Shown: positions 7,132 to 17,461 of the stretch, in pieces
Layout of the letters: the number at the start of each line of letters is the position of its first letter
Numbering within the stretch: position 1 is the stretch's first letter
Origin: Corynebacterium sp. ACRPS
GTDB taxonomy: Bacteria > Actinomycetota > Actinomycetes > Mycobacteriales > Mycobacteriaceae
Reading direction: 5' to 3'
Length of the DNA stretch: 64,000 bases
Assembly: GCF_022346005.1 (NCBI RefSeq)
Contig: NZ_JAKRMY010000011.1
Coordinates: forward strand, 1-64,000
Notes under the pieces: generated by a model
The model's input: the letters and a program-made list of their open reading frames with translations, nothing else
The model's database searches: none
What the model was told of the DNA's origin: nothing
Translations under genes and position numbers: made by a program

Positions 7132-8612
7132 GGGTTAAGGGACAGAATGTGTGTCCGGATGTGCGTCGGTAGCTAGGTTGACCAGTCGCAACGAGGATTC
7201 CGCTCTAGGCGGTGAGGCGCAGCGCGGGGTCTGGGCGCGAAATCCACGTATCTGGCTGAGAATGTGGTACCCGACGGGGTAGGCAGCAAACTAACCCGCG
7301 TGGTTAATCAACACATCACGTGCCCCGTGTGCCTGGGGCCAGTAAAGAAAAATGGCACAACGTCCGCAGGCAAGACTCGTTGGCGCTGCAAAGACCGTTC
7401 ATGCGGCCACAGCTTCACCAATACCAACGATGACCCCATCCAGACTGCCAGGTTCCGGATGTTCTACGAGTGGTTCTTGTCTTCATCAACCCTGTCGTCA
7501 ATCGCCGCAGAGCACGGCTATAGCCGTCGGCAACTCACCCGGTGGTTCGAAAACTTCTGGCTCGTCCACGTTCCCGACAACACCGACTCCAATCGCATCT
7601 ATGACCAGCTATTTGTCGACGGAACCTACTTCGGCCACCAGAACTGCCTACTGGTGGCATCAACGAAAGCCCACGTCGTGGCCTGGCATTGGTGCCGCCA
7701 AGAAGACACGTTCAACTACAACCGTCTCTTCGACAAGGTCGGGCATGCCCCACTGGTGGTCACCACCGATGGACACCAAGGCTCGCTAGAAGCCATCAAA
7801 ACAACCTGGTCACAAGCACACATCCAACGCTGCCTCGTCCACGTCAAACGCAACATTCAACGCTACGTCGGCTTGTACCCCGTGCTGCCATCTGGCAAAG
7901 CACTGCGCGGCCTATCGTTGTCACTGCTGCGGGTAAGCAACCTGGATGAGGCCGCGGAATGGACCGCGAAGCTGCAGCAATTCCACGACGTGTACGGCAA
8001 GTGGCTCAGTGAGAAGACCTACATCAAAGACCTCAAACCGGAAGAGATTCCAAAGAAATTCCGTCGAAACAAGAAGTTCTTTTACATGCATTCCCGACAC
8101 CGCAGTGCCTACGAACTGCTCGCCAAACTGGAACGGAACAAGCACCTATTTACGTTCCTGACCAGTCAGGAAGACGCAGTCGAAGGACAACTCGCTCGCG
8201 ATACCAACAGCCTGGAAGGCGGCATAAACGCCGGAGTAAAAGCCCTTGCCAGGTACCACCGAGGAATGCCAGAGGAGCACCAGCGCACTGCCGTGGACTG
8301 GTGGCTGCATCTGCACACGCAATATCCCGGTGACCCTATTGAGATTGCCCGAAGTCAAAAATGGGGACGCAGCGCACTCGCCAAAGTACAAGCTGCGTCC
8401 ACCAACAACACGGCTAACGACCTCGACGGCGCACCAGCACGGTACGACACCGGAATCGAAAGCACGCACACCAACGATATCGGTATCCGCAAAGGCTCCA
8501 TGCGCTAACCCCTAAACCCCCAGCCCAAACCCCTAAACCGCGGGGCGGCAGACACACAAAATGTCCCACCCCGCGACACGCCGGCCTAGACACTCATTTT
8601 GTCCCTTAACCC
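7132..8612 (+). mobile_element. Complete IS1249-like insertion sequence (IS256-type)
   Basis: The element is 1,481 bp. Its ends are imperfect terminal inverted repeats: the left starts GGGTTAAGGGACAGAATGTG and the right, reverse-complemented, starts GGGTTAAGGGACAAAATGAG. It is flanked by an exact 8-bp direct repeat GCGAATGC, the size of duplication usual for the IS256 group. It holds one transposase gene. Clean ends and an exact duplication indicate a fairly recent and possibly still active insertion. Confidence 0.92.
7264..8508 (+). CDS. IS1249-like transposase
   Basis: This 414-residue transposase begins with a zinc-ribbon (CPVCLGPVKKNG, then RCKDRSCGHSF) and a helix-turn-helix. An RNase-H-like catalytic core of the MULE/IS256 type follows. 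The likely catalytic acids are in LFVDGTYFG, VVTTDGHQG and TNSLEGGIN. The family is known from Corynebacterium, where IS1249 flanks the erythromycin-resistance transposon Tn5432. No resistance gene lies next to this copy. The start is uncertain: GTG at 7264 is taken, and an in-frame GTG at 7300 is also possible. The frame is intact. Confidence 0.88.
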   Translation: MVPDGVGSKLTRVVNQHITCPVCLGPVKKNGTTSAGKTRWRCKDRSCGHSFTNTNDDPIQTARFRMFYEWFLSSSTLSSIAAEHGYSRRQLTRWFENFWLVHVPDNTDSNRIYDQLFVDGTYFGHQNCLLVASTKAHVVAWHWCRQEDTFNYNRLFDKVGHAPLVVTTDGHQGSLEAIKTTWSQAHIQRCLVHVKRNIQRYVGLYPVLPSGKALRGLSLSLLRVSNLDEAAEWTAKLQQFHDVYGKWLSEKTYIKDLKPEEIPKKFRRNKKFFYMHSRHRSAYELLAKLERNKHLFTFLTSQEDAVEGQLARDTNSLEGGINAGVKALARYHRGMPEEHQRTAVDWWLHLHTQYPGDPIEIARSQKWGRSALAKVQAASTNNTANDLDGAPARYDTGIESTHTNDIGIRKGSMR

Positions 8613-8620
8613 GCGAATGC
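8613..8620. repeat. Right target-site duplication GCGAATGC
   Basis: This is an exact copy of 7124-7131, directly after the right terminal inverted repeat. Confidence 0.9.
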
Positions 8621-8723
8621 CTTTGCTGTTTTAACAATATCAAGCGCGTTGATGCCTGCTATCGGACAAACACCCCCAAAACCAGTTTGATAGGTGTGGG
8701 GAGCTTCGAGAGGGTACAAAAAG

Positions 8724-8756
8724 CAAAAAGTCCGACTCTCTTAAGGAAGCCGGACT
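8724..8756 (-). terminator. Terminator of the tRNA-Ile/tRNA-Ala transcript
   Basis: On the minus strand, AGTCCGGCTTCC pairs imperfectly with the downstream arm ending in CGGACT, followed by a run of five T. It lies directly after tRNA-Ala and resembles the terminator at 1809-1842 that follows the first tRNA-Ala. Confidence 0.75.
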
Positions 8757-8763
8757 GATGCTG

Positions 8764-8836
8764 TGGAGCATAGGAGAATCGAACTCCTGACCTTCTGCTT
8801 GCAAAGCAGATGCTCTACCAATTGAGCTAATGCCCC
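8764..8836 (-). tRNA. tRNA-Ala (UGC), second copy
   Basis: This has the same 73-nt sequence as the gene at 1848-1920, with anticodon TGC and no encoded CCA. It lies 12 nt downstream of tRNA-Ile on the same strand, and the pair is the usual arrangement after gyrA in Corynebacterium. Confidence 0.97.
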
Positions 8837-8848
8837 ATTGTTCCGTGG

Positions 8849-8922
8849 TGGGCCTAGCTGGAATCGAACCAGCGACCTCATCGTTATCAGCGATGCGCTC
8901 TAACCGACTGAGCTATAGGCCC
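8849..8922 (-). tRNA. tRNA-Ile (GAU)
   Basis: These 74 nt on the minus strand fold as a tRNA. Acceptor GGGCCTA pairs with TAGGCCC, the anticodon loop is CTGATAA (anticodon GAT), and the T-arm has GGTTCGATTCC. The bases after the discriminator spell CCA. Confidence 0.97.
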
Positions 8923-9045
8923 TTTAGCGGAACGAGATGTAACTTTACATACTACCCCGGAAAGAACACAAATCGGCAGCTCAAAGAGGTTTTCAGAGGC
9001 GCACTTCGTGGGTCTAATGAGGACGCTACTTCGCGCTTAAAACTA

Positions 9046-9076
9046 GAAAAATGCCGGCAACCGTAGCTGCCGGCAT
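9046..9076 (-). terminator. Terminator after the gyrA-DUF3566 operon
   Basis: On the minus strand, ATGCCGGCA and TGCCGGCAT form the stem and a T-run follows. It stands 21 bp after the DUF3566 stop and separates the gyrase transcript from the tRNA genes. Confidence 0.88.
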
Positions 9077-9096
9077 AGTCTCCCACTCACAGTGGT

Positions 9097-9435
9097 CTAG
9101 ATGTCATCCAAGCTGACCTTTAGCCCACCGAAGACATCCACGATGGCGTTATAGATTACGGCCATCAGCGGTGCGAGCAAGGTGAACAGGACGGCGAAAA
9201 TAACGCCAATCAGCGCGCTGGCTGCGATCACCACTCCAAAGGTGACCTCAAAGCCGCCGCCGACGCCACCAACGAGGCTATTGACTGACTCCCATATGCC
9301 CACCTGGTGCAAACCGATGTACAACAGGCACACGGCCAGCAACCACGCGATGAGTCCGACGAGTGACAGGGCCAGACCAACGCGAAACGCCGAGGTGGGC
9401 GAGATGTGGTGGATGGTTACGTCTCGTCGTTCCAT
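9097..9435 (-). CDS. DUF3566 family membrane protein
   Basis: This 112-residue protein has two or three hydrophobic segments, with the clearest at about residues 20-42 and 62-95. It matches the DUF3566 family found next to gyrA in many actinobacteria. The N-terminus carries the family's ISPxSAFRVGLALS pattern before the first helix. It begins three bases after the gyrA stop, so it is surely co-transcribed. Its function is not established; it is present across Corynebacterium and Mycobacterium. Confidence 0.88.
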   Translation of the reverse strand: MERRDVTIHHISPTSAFRVGLALSLVGLIAWLLAVCLLYIGLHQVGIWESVNSLVGGVGGGFEVTFGVVIAASALIGVIFAVLFTLLAPLMAVIYNAIVDVFGGLKVSLDDI

Positions 9436-9438
9436 GTC

Positions 9439-11994
9439 CTACTCCTCGTCCTTGGAGGCATCGCTTACCTTGTGGTGCTCTTGCTGGACCTCATCGACGG
9501 TCTTTTCGCCCTTGGCCACAGCCTGCGCGTCTTCCTCACCATCTTCTTCAACATTGCGGTCGATGGCAAGCAATTCGACGTCATCGGCAAGGTCAACCAG
9601 GCGCACGCCCATCGTGGCGCGCGAGGACGGACGAATCTGGTTTACTTCGGTGCGAATAACCCCACCGGCGGAGGTAATGGCGAAGATTTCATCGTCCTTG
9701 TCAATGGAAATGGCACCAATGAGCTTGCCGCGCTTCGGAGTGTACTTGAAGGTCATGACACCCAAGCCACCGCGGCCCTGCGGGGTGTATTCCTCAATGG
9801 CGGTGCGCTTGCCGTAACCACCCGAGGTAGCAACGAGTAGGAACTCGCCGTCGTGGACGACGGACATCGCCAGCAGCTGGTCATCGCCGCGGAAGCGCAT
9901 GCCCTTCACGCCGGCGGTAGCGCGGCCCATGGGGCGCAGCTGGTCGTCATCGGCAGTAAAGCGAATGGCTTGGCCCTGCTCAGAGGTCAGCAGGATGTCA
10001 TCGCCCTCAGAAACGAGCTGGGCGCCAATGAGCGCATCGCCCTCGTTCAGATTGATGGCGATAAGGCCTGCGGAACGAGCGGACTCGTAATCGGTCAGGC
10101 GCGATTTCTTCACGCGGCCCTGCTGGGTGGCCAGGACCAGGTATGGCGCATCCTCGTAGGACTGGATCTGAATGACCTGGGCAATCTTTTCCTCCGGCTG
10201 GAATTCCAGCAGGTTGGCCACGTGCTGGCCGCGGGCGGCGCGGCCGCTCTCTGGCAGCTCGTAGGCCTTCAGGCGGTAGACGCGGCCAAAGTTGGTAAAG
10301 AACAGGATCCAGTCGTGCGTGGAGCAGACGAAGAAGTTCTTCACAATGTCATCTTGCTTGAGCTCCGCACCGCGCACGCCCTTGCCGCCGCGCTTTTGTG
10401 ACTTATAGGTATCGACCTTGGTGCGCTTGGCATAACCCGTGGCGGTAATGGTGACCACGACGTTTTCGCGGGCAATGAGGTCTTCATCGGTGACCTCGCC
10501 GGAGGCAGGCAGGATCTCGGTGCGGCGCTCATCGCCGTACTTTTCGACGATCGCCTCCAGCTCATCGTGGACGATCTGGCGCTGGCGTTCCTCGTGGGCG
10601 AGGATGTGCTTGAGGTCGGCGATCTCCTCTTCGATTTCTGCCAATTCATCGACGATCTTTTGGCGCTCCAGGGCAGCCAGGCGGCGCAGCTGCATCGCCA
10701 GGATGGCATCGGCCTGGATATCGTCGACATCGAGAAGTTCCTTCAATCCCTCGCGCGCCTCATCAACGGTGGGCGAACGACGGATCAGGGCGATGACCTC
10801 ATCCAACATATCCAGCGCCTTGACCAAGCCACGCAAGATGTGCGCGCGCTTTTCCGCCTCATCCAGGCGGTACTGGGTACGGCGAACGATGACCTCGATC
10901 TGGTGCGCAACATAATTGCTCAGCATCTGATCCAGGCGCAGGGTGCGCGGCACGCCATCGACGATGGAGAGCATATTCGCACCGAAGGAGGTCTGCAGCT
11001 GGGAGTGCTTGTACAGGTTATTGAGCACCACGCGGGCGACGGCGTCGCGCTTCAGGGTCACAACAATGCGCATGCCCACGCGGTCAGAGGACTCATCTTC
11101 GATCTTGGAAATACCGGCGATCTTGCCGTTGGCTACGGACTCCGCGATATTGGAGATGAGGTTATCGGGGTTGACCTGGAACGGCAGCTCCGTAATCACG
11201 ATGGTCTGCCGGGAACCGGATTCCTCGATGGAGGTCACACCGCGCATGCGGATGGAGCCGCGGCCGGTGGTATATGCATCCTTGATGCCCTGATCGCCCA
11301 CGATGAGGCCGGCGGTGGGAAAATCCGGGCCCTTCACGCGTTCCATGCAGGCCGCGAGCGCGGCATCCTCGTCTGCGTCCGGGTTCTCCAGCAGCCAGTA
11401 AATGGCCGAGGCCAACTCATTGAGGTTATGCGGCGGGATATTGGTGGCCATGCCCACGGCAATGCCGCCGGAACCATTCATCAAAAGGTTAGGCACGCGG
11501 GACGGCAGGACGTCCGGCTCGCTGGTCTTGCCATCATAGTTGGGCGAGAAATCCACGGTATTTTCGCGGATATCGCGGACCATTTCCATGGCCAACGGGG
11601 TGAGCTTGCACTCGGTATAACGCATTGCGGCGGGGCCGTCGTTACCGCGGGAACCGAAGTTACCCTGGCCATCGACAAGCGGGTAGCGCATATTCCAAGA
11701 CTGCGCCAAGCGCACCAAGGTGTCATAGATGGCCGAGTCACCGTGCGGGTGGAATTGACCCATGGTGTCAGAGACCGGGCGCGCGGACTTCACATATCCG
11801 CGCTCGGGGCGGTAACCCGAATCGAACATGGCGTAGAGAATGCGGCGGTGCACTGGTTTTAGGCCATCGCGCACCTCAGGCAGCGCGCGGCCCACAATGA
11901 CGGACATGGCGTAGTCGATATAGCTCGACTCCATCTCCTCATTAATGTCAATGGGAAAAATCCGATCAAAAAGATCGTCGTTACTGTCACTCAT
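9439..11994 (-). CDS. gyrA: DNA gyrase subunit A
   Basis: This 851-residue subunit cuts and rejoins DNA for negative supercoiling. The catalytic tyrosine is Tyr126 in PAAMRYTE. The quinolone-resistance region reads [11 protein letters not shown] with Ser87 and Asp91, the wild-type residues, so no gyrA quinolone resistance is predicted. The C-terminal beta-pinwheel carries a GyrA box in the form QKRGGKG. The acidic tail is ordinary for actinobacteria. gyrA lies 2.7 kb from gyrB here, with a toxin-antitoxin-like pair, a DUF6918-like gene and an MFS gene in between on the other strand. Confidence 0.98.
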   Translation of the reverse strand: MSDSNDDLFDRIFPIDINEEMESSYIDYAMSVIVGRALPEVRDGLKPVHRRILYAMFDSGYRPERGYVKSARPVSDTMGQFHPHGDSAIYDTLVRLAQSWNMRYPLVDGQGNFGSRGNDGPAAMRYTECKLTPLAMEMVRDIRENTVDFSPNYDGKTSEPDVLPSRVPNLLMNGSGGIAVGMATNIPPHNLNELASAIYWLLENPDADEDAALAACMERVKGPDFPTAGLIVGDQGIKDAYTTGRGSIRMRGVTSIEESGSRQTIVITELPFQVNPDNLISNIAESVANGKIAGISKIEDESSDRVGMRIVVTLKRDAVARVVLNNLYKHSQLQTSFGANMLSIVDGVPRTLRLDQMLSNYVAHQIEVIVRRTQYRLDEAEKRAHILRGLVKALDMLDEVIALIRRSPTVDEAREGLKELLDVDDIQADAILAMQLRRLAALERQKIVDELAEIEEEIADLKHILAHEERQRQIVHDELEAIVEKYGDERRTEILPASGEVTDEDLIARENVVVTITATGYAKRTKVDTYKSQKRGGKGVRGAELKQDDIVKNFFVCSTHDWILFFTNFGRVYRLKAYELPESGRAARGQHVANLLEFQPEEKIAQVIQIQSYEDAPYLVLATQQGRVKKSRLTDYESARSAGLIAINLNEGDALIGAQLVSEGDDILLTSEQGQAIRFTADDDQLRPMGRATAGVKGMRFRGDDQLLAMSVVHDGEFLLVATSGGYGKRTAIEEYTPQGRGGLGVMTFKYTPKRGKLIGAISIDKDDEIFAITSAGGVIRTEVNQIRPSSRATMGVRLVDLADDVELLAIDRNVEEDGEEDAQAVAKGEKTVDEVQQEHHKVSDASKDEE

Positions 11995-12045
11995 AAGGCC
12001 AAATTCTACCTTCTCCGGGCTTTATCGGCCTTATTTGCCGCACCG

Positions 12046-12067
12046 GTGGTATCACTGTGGTATCACT
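12046..12067. repeat. Tandem 11-bp repeat upstream of the antitoxin-like gene
   Basis: GTGGTATCACT occurs twice in direct tandem, ending five bases before the ATG at 12073. Ribbon-helix-helix antitoxins commonly bind short repeated operators at their own promoter, so this is a candidate autoregulatory site. Confidence 0.5.
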
Positions 12068-12072
12068 GGGGC

Positions 12073-12294
12073 ATGGCAATGACATTGCGGCTTACCGCAG
12101 AACAAGATCACGCCCTTACCCTCTTGGCCTCCGCGCAGGGAACCTCCAAGCACGAGGCGGTGGTGCGTGCCATCGTGGCGGCGGCCTCGCGCACGCTTGC
12201 CGATGCCCACGTGCAAGCCACCGCCCGCGAGCTCCTCCCCGGCCGCGCGGATCTAGAGGCCGAAATTCGCAGGGCGCGAAAGACACACGCATGA
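12073..12294 (+). CDS. Ribbon-helix-helix (CopG-like) antitoxin-type protein
   Basis: The 73-residue protein opens with a beta-strand-helix-helix pattern (MAMTLRLTAEQDHALTLLAS, then SKHEAVVRAIVAAAS) like small CopG/MetJ DNA-binding proteins. I chose the ATG at 12073; an upstream in-frame GTG at 12046 would translate the tandem repeat and is less likely. The stop overlaps the next ATG (ATGA), so the two genes are translationally coupled. The pairing with a Doc-like partner suggests a toxin-antitoxin module. Confidence 0.7.
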   Translation: MAMTLRLTAEQDHALTLLASAQGTSKHEAVVRAIVAAASRTLADAHVQATARELLPGRADLEAEIRRARKTHA

Positions 12295-12548
12295 GCCCCG
12301 AACAGCTGTACCTATTGGCCCAAGAATTTTGCGCCCGCTTTAATCTCCGCATCATCAACTATTCCGCCTTAGTGTCTGCCGCCGCTGCCAGCACCGCGCG
12401 CCTAGAGGGCATCGCCATCCACGGCGATGAGCGGCAGGCCGCTCGAGCTATGGCGGAGGTTTTGGAAAAGGTGCCAGCGTTAAACGCTGGAAATCAGACC
12501 TTCGCGCAGTACTGTGCCCGCGTCTATATGGCCACTAAATTCGCGTAA
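12291..12548 (+). CDS. Degenerate Doc/Fic-like protein, toxin partner
   Basis: This 85-residue protein follows the RHH gene with an ATGA overlap. Its second half (KVPALNAGNQTFAQYCARVYM) aligns by eye with the Fic/Doc core HxFx(D/E)GN(K/R)R. The Gly-Asn pair is kept, but the catalytic His is replaced by Val and the acidic and basic residues are changed. Doc toxins normally phosphorylate EF-Tu and are about 125 residues long, so this version is short and probably inactive as an enzyme, or works differently. The assignment rests on weak similarity plus operon context. Confidence 0.5.
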   Translation: MSPEQLYLLAQEFCARFNLRIINYSALVSAAAASTARLEGIAIHGDERQAARAMAEVLEKVPALNAGNQTFAQYCARVYMATKFA

Positions 12549-12559
12549 AGTATGGCACC

Positions 12560-12997
12560 ATGTCTCACCTTTCTACCTTGATGCACGGATCCACCCGCAC
12601 CGAGTTCATCGCCGAATGCGGGGATCTCGTTGAAAAAGTCGCCTCCGCCAAATCCGGCATTTCCGGCATAGCCATTAAAGGCGGATTGGCGGCCGCCAAA
12701 AAAGCCGATGCCAATGTCGTCCCCAAGGCGCTGGAACGGATCCTGCCGGATGTCCTCGATGCCCTGGATCCACGGTGGCAAGACTTTGCGGAAAGCGGGA
12801 AGGATGATTTCGGCGCCTTCCTTGAACCGCACCAGGAAGAGGTCAGCGATGAGATTATGAACATCGCAGATAAGCACGTGGAAAAGGTAAACTCCGCCGC
12901 ACTGCGCAAACCCTATAATTCCCTGCGCGGCAAGGCCACCAAGATCTTAAGCCCGGAAGTTCCTGCATTCGGCCGCGTCGTGCAAAAGCACATGTAA
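12560..12997 (+). CDS. Conserved actinobacterial protein (DUF6918-like), unknown function
   Basis: This 145-residue soluble protein has no signal peptide or membrane helix. It is helical in character, with the N-terminal part carrying SKSGISGIAIKGGLAAAKKA-like repeats of small residues and an acidic middle. It resembles the DUF6918 family as I recall it, but I cannot confirm this. A possible -10 box TAAAGT at 12546-12551 lies 8 nt before the ATG, which fits a leaderless mRNA separate from the toxin pair. Confidence 0.65.
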   Translation: MSHLSTLMHGSTRTEFIAECGDLVEKVASAKSGISGIAIKGGLAAAKKADANVVPKALERILPDVLDALDPRWQDFAESGKDDFGAFLEPHQEEVSDEIMNIADKHVEKVNSAALRKPYNSLRGKATKILSPEVPAFGRVVQKHM

Positions 12998-13026
12998 ATA
13001 ATTAATTTCCACCGGTTTTCCTGCGG

Positions 13027-13056
13027 TTGAAGGTTATCTGGACTGCGGAGTATAAG
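13027..13056 (+). promoter_or_regulatory. Promoter of the DHA2-type MFS gene
   Basis: TTGAAG and TATAAG are separated by 18 bp. The transcript would begin about 7 nt after the -10 box, at the GTG at 13064, giving a leaderless mRNA and ruling out the upstream GTG at 13058. Confidence 0.55.
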
Positions 13057-13063
13057 TGTGGAA

Positions 13064-14557
13064 GTGACTTTTTCCCCACATCATAAATCGTCGACATCAG
13101 AAGCAAACCGTACCGATTACCCCGCCGGCCAAGACCCCGCCCGCTGGCGGGTTCTTATTATTGTGCTGGTCACGGTGTTCATGTCACTGATTAGTGTGTC
13201 CATCGTGAACGTGGCACTGCCGTCGATCCAGTCTGGGCTTGGTGCCACGGATTCGGATGTGCAATGGGTGCTGTCTGGTTATGCGCTTACCTTCGGCGTG
13301 GTCCTCGTCGCCGCTGGGCGCGCCGGCGATCTCGTGGGGCGCGGGGGCATCTTCCTGCTCGGCATCGCCGTCTACACCATCAGCGCCGCCGTGGCGGGTT
13401 TCGCGCCGAATGCGCATTCTCTGAACATCGCGCGCTTTGTCCAGGGTGTTGGTGCCGGATTACTGAACCCCCAAGGCGTGGGAATGATTCAGCAATACTT
13501 CCGCGGGGAAGAACGCGGCCGCGCCTTCGGATACTTTGGCGCCACCGTGGGAATCGCCGTGGCCATCGGCCCGGTATTGGGCGGCTTCCTCATTAAGCTC
13601 GGTGGTCCTGACCACGGGTGGCGGCTGACCATGCTGGTCAACGCGCCTATCGGCCTGCTAGCCATCATCTTGGGCCTCATGTGGTTCCCACGCCCGCTGT
13701 TTTCCCGCGTCCGCGATGCCGCGGGCAATAAGCTGGGCATCTTCAAGGCACTGGCCACCCTGGATCCCATCGGCGCGCTCATCCTCGGCGCCGCGGTATG
13801 GTGCATCCTCTTCCCCTTCATGGACTCAACCGGCTCCCCGGCCGTGTGGTGGCTGCTTCTGGCGGGTGCCGTCCTCATTGGCGTGTGGGTGCTGTGGGAG
13901 CGCCACCACAAGGCCACCGGCCACCCGCCGATGGTGGATCTCAATATCTTTGCCACCTCGAGCTTCCGCAACGGCACCATCATCGCCACGTTGTGGTTTA
14001 TGGGTATTACCAGCATCTGGGTGCTCGTTGCGTTGTATTTCCAAAATGGCCTGGGCTACTCCGCCCTAGCGGCCGGCTCGGTGGGCATTCCTTCCGCACT
14101 CCTCAACTCCATTACCGCCACCATCGCTGGCCGCAAGATCTCGCGGTATGGGCGCATGGTGGTCATCATCGGCATGCTAACCACCATCTTCGGTCTCATC
14201 GCCACGGTGGTCTTTATTTGGAGCACCACGCATTGGGGAATGAACGAATGGTGGCTCATCCTCTCCTTGGCATTTATCGGGCTTGGCCAGGGTGCCGTGG
14301 TCTCACCTAACCAAACCCTGACCTTGGCGCAGGTCCCAGATAACTACGCCGGTTCCTCCGGCGCGGTCCTACAAACCGGCCAGCGCATCGGCACCGCCAT
14401 TGGCTTGGCCGTCATTACCGCCATCGTCTTTGCCATGCTCCAAAGCACCTCCGGAGATTGGCCCGTATCCATCATGACCGGCTTTGGCGTCATCATCGCC
14501 GTCTGCCTAGTGTCCTTGAGCTTTGGTTTTGCGGATCAGCGCGCTTCCCGCAGCTAA
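13064..14557 (+). CDS. MFS transporter, DHA2 family (14-helix drug exporter type)
   Basis: This protein of about 497 residues has 14 predicted membrane helices, as in the DHA2 drug:H+ antiporter family (EmrB/QacA type). The first helix carries FMSLISVSIVNVALPSIQ and a motif-A-like loop GRAGDLVGRGG follows. The motif-C region GYFGATVGIAVAIGPVLGGFL is typical of exporters. The substrate is unknown. The gene is alone between the DUF6918-like gene and the convergent gyrB, with a shared terminator at 14577-14606. Confidence 0.85.
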   Translation: MTFSPHHKSSTSEANRTDYPAGQDPARWRVLIIVLVTVFMSLISVSIVNVALPSIQSGLGATDSDVQWVLSGYALTFGVVLVAAGRAGDLVGRGGIFLLGIAVYTISAAVAGFAPNAHSLNIARFVQGVGAGLLNPQGVGMIQQYFRGEERGRAFGYFGATVGIAVAIGPVLGGFLIKLGGPDHGWRLTMLVNAPIGLLAIILGLMWFPRPLFSRVRDAAGNKLGIFKALATLDPIGALILGAAVWCILFPFMDSTGSPAVWWLLLAGAVLIGVWVLWERHHKATGHPPMVDLNIFATSSFRNGTIIATLWFMGITSIWVLVALYFQNGLGYSALAAGSVGIPSALLNSITATIAGRKISRYGRMVVIIGMLTTIFGLIATVVFIWSTTHWGMNEWWLILSLAFIGLGQGAVVSPNQTLTLAQVPDNYAGSSGAVLQTGQRIGTAIGLAVITAIVFAMLQSTSGDWPVSIMTGFGVIIAVCLVSLSFGFADQRASRS

Positions 14558-14576
14558 TACCTCGCCCCATAGTTAA

Positions 14577-14606
14577 AGCCCACCGTGGAATTATCCACGG
14601 TGGGCT
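14577..14606. terminator. Bidirectional terminator between the MFS gene and gyrB
   Basis: AGCCCACCGTGG and CCACGGTGGGCT form a perfect 12-bp stem around a 6-nt loop between two convergent genes. A T-run follows a few bases later on the plus side. Confidence 0.85.
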
Positions 14607-14653
14607 CTAGCTTTTTGCCTAGCCCCTGCACGCAGAAGGGCTAAGCCAACGGT

Positions 14654-16744
<2,091 letters not shown>

Positions 16745-16891
16745 CTATAGCTAATTCTAAGACTTTCACTATTCTACACGCATACCCCCTACTGAATGAC
16801 ACCCCACACCGGCCAGAGGTAGCTATGTGGCGCGCTCTGTGGTTATTTATCTTTTAAAGGGCAGAGCTAACCTGCGCCTATCAGCCACTTA

Positions 16892-17461
16892 TCAGCCGTA
16901 GGTATCTTGCGATCCCTGAGGTTTCACCCACTGCCGCCCCTCGTAATTGCGCTGCTGCCGCGGGCCGTGGATCCGCAGCTCAGCGATGACATCGGGGCCG
17001 AGCCGGTCCGCAATTTTGCGCAGGATTTCCCGCTGCAGGTAGCGCAGTTCCGTCGCCCAAGTGGAGTTATCGCAGGAAATATAGACGATCTTGTCCTTGA
17101 TTTTTTGCGGCTGCGTATGGGCGGCAATGCGCTCACCCACCAGGTTTTCCCAATTTCCCATGACCCAGCCGTGCGCTAATTCATGCTCCCAGCCGCGGTG
17201 AGAAATCTCCTTTTTAATCTGTGCGCCCAGGCTCGGCACGTCGATCTGTCGCCGCGGCCTCCTGCCATCGGCGCCGGTAGGCCTACCCACCTGGTAGCCG
17301 CGATAGTTCTGCTGTTGGGCATCCGCCAAGGAGGGAACCGGCATCTTCGGCACCGGGCGCGTAAGTTTTGGCGGGTTCTTCGAGGTAGAGCGCACCAAGC
17401 GGAAGTATTGGGTGACGGGATCCGTGCGCTGCGTGCCGGTTTCCCCTTCTTCCTCACTCAT
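16892..17461 (-). CDS. dciA: DciA family protein (DUF721), helicase-loading factor
   Basis: This 189-residue protein has the DciA/DUF721 domain in its C-terminal half, with the pattern [18 protein letters not shown] followed by the strand-helix region [22 protein letters not shown]. DciA proteins help load the replicative helicase DnaB in bacteria that lack DnaC or DnaI, which fits its place between recF and gyrB in actinobacteria. Its N-terminal 90 residues are basic and Pro-rich. The ATG overlaps the recF stop (ATGA). Confidence 0.9.
   Translation of the reverse strand: MSEEEGETGTQRTDPVTQYFRLVRSTSKNPPKLTRPVPKMPVPSLADAQQQNYRGYQVGRPTGADGRRPRRQIDVPSLGAQIKKEISHRGWEHELAHGWVMGNWENLVGERIAAHTQPQKIKDKIVYISCDNSTWATELRYLQREILRKIADRLGPDVIAELRIHGPRQQRNYEGRQWVKPQGSQDTYG

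Noticed and set aside
1848..8836. Classic integrative element with attL/attR in tRNA-Ala
   Set aside because: No integrase or excisionase gene is found between the two tRNAs, so only duplication with accessory content can be claimed.
11704..11739. Possible quinolone-resistance mutation in gyrA
   Set aside because: The region reads [11 protein letters not shown] with Ser87 and Asp91, the sensitive wild-type residues.
10567..11862. Open frame of 431 codons opposite gyrA
   Set aside because: It lies entirely antisense to gyrA, whose frame is intact and conserved. Long antisense frames are common in GC-rich coding DNA. The translation has no motif.
13058..13063. GTG at 13058 as start of the DHA2-type MFS gene
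   Set aside because: The -10 box TATAAG ends at 13056, so the mRNA probably starts after this codon, and GTG at 13064 is more likely.
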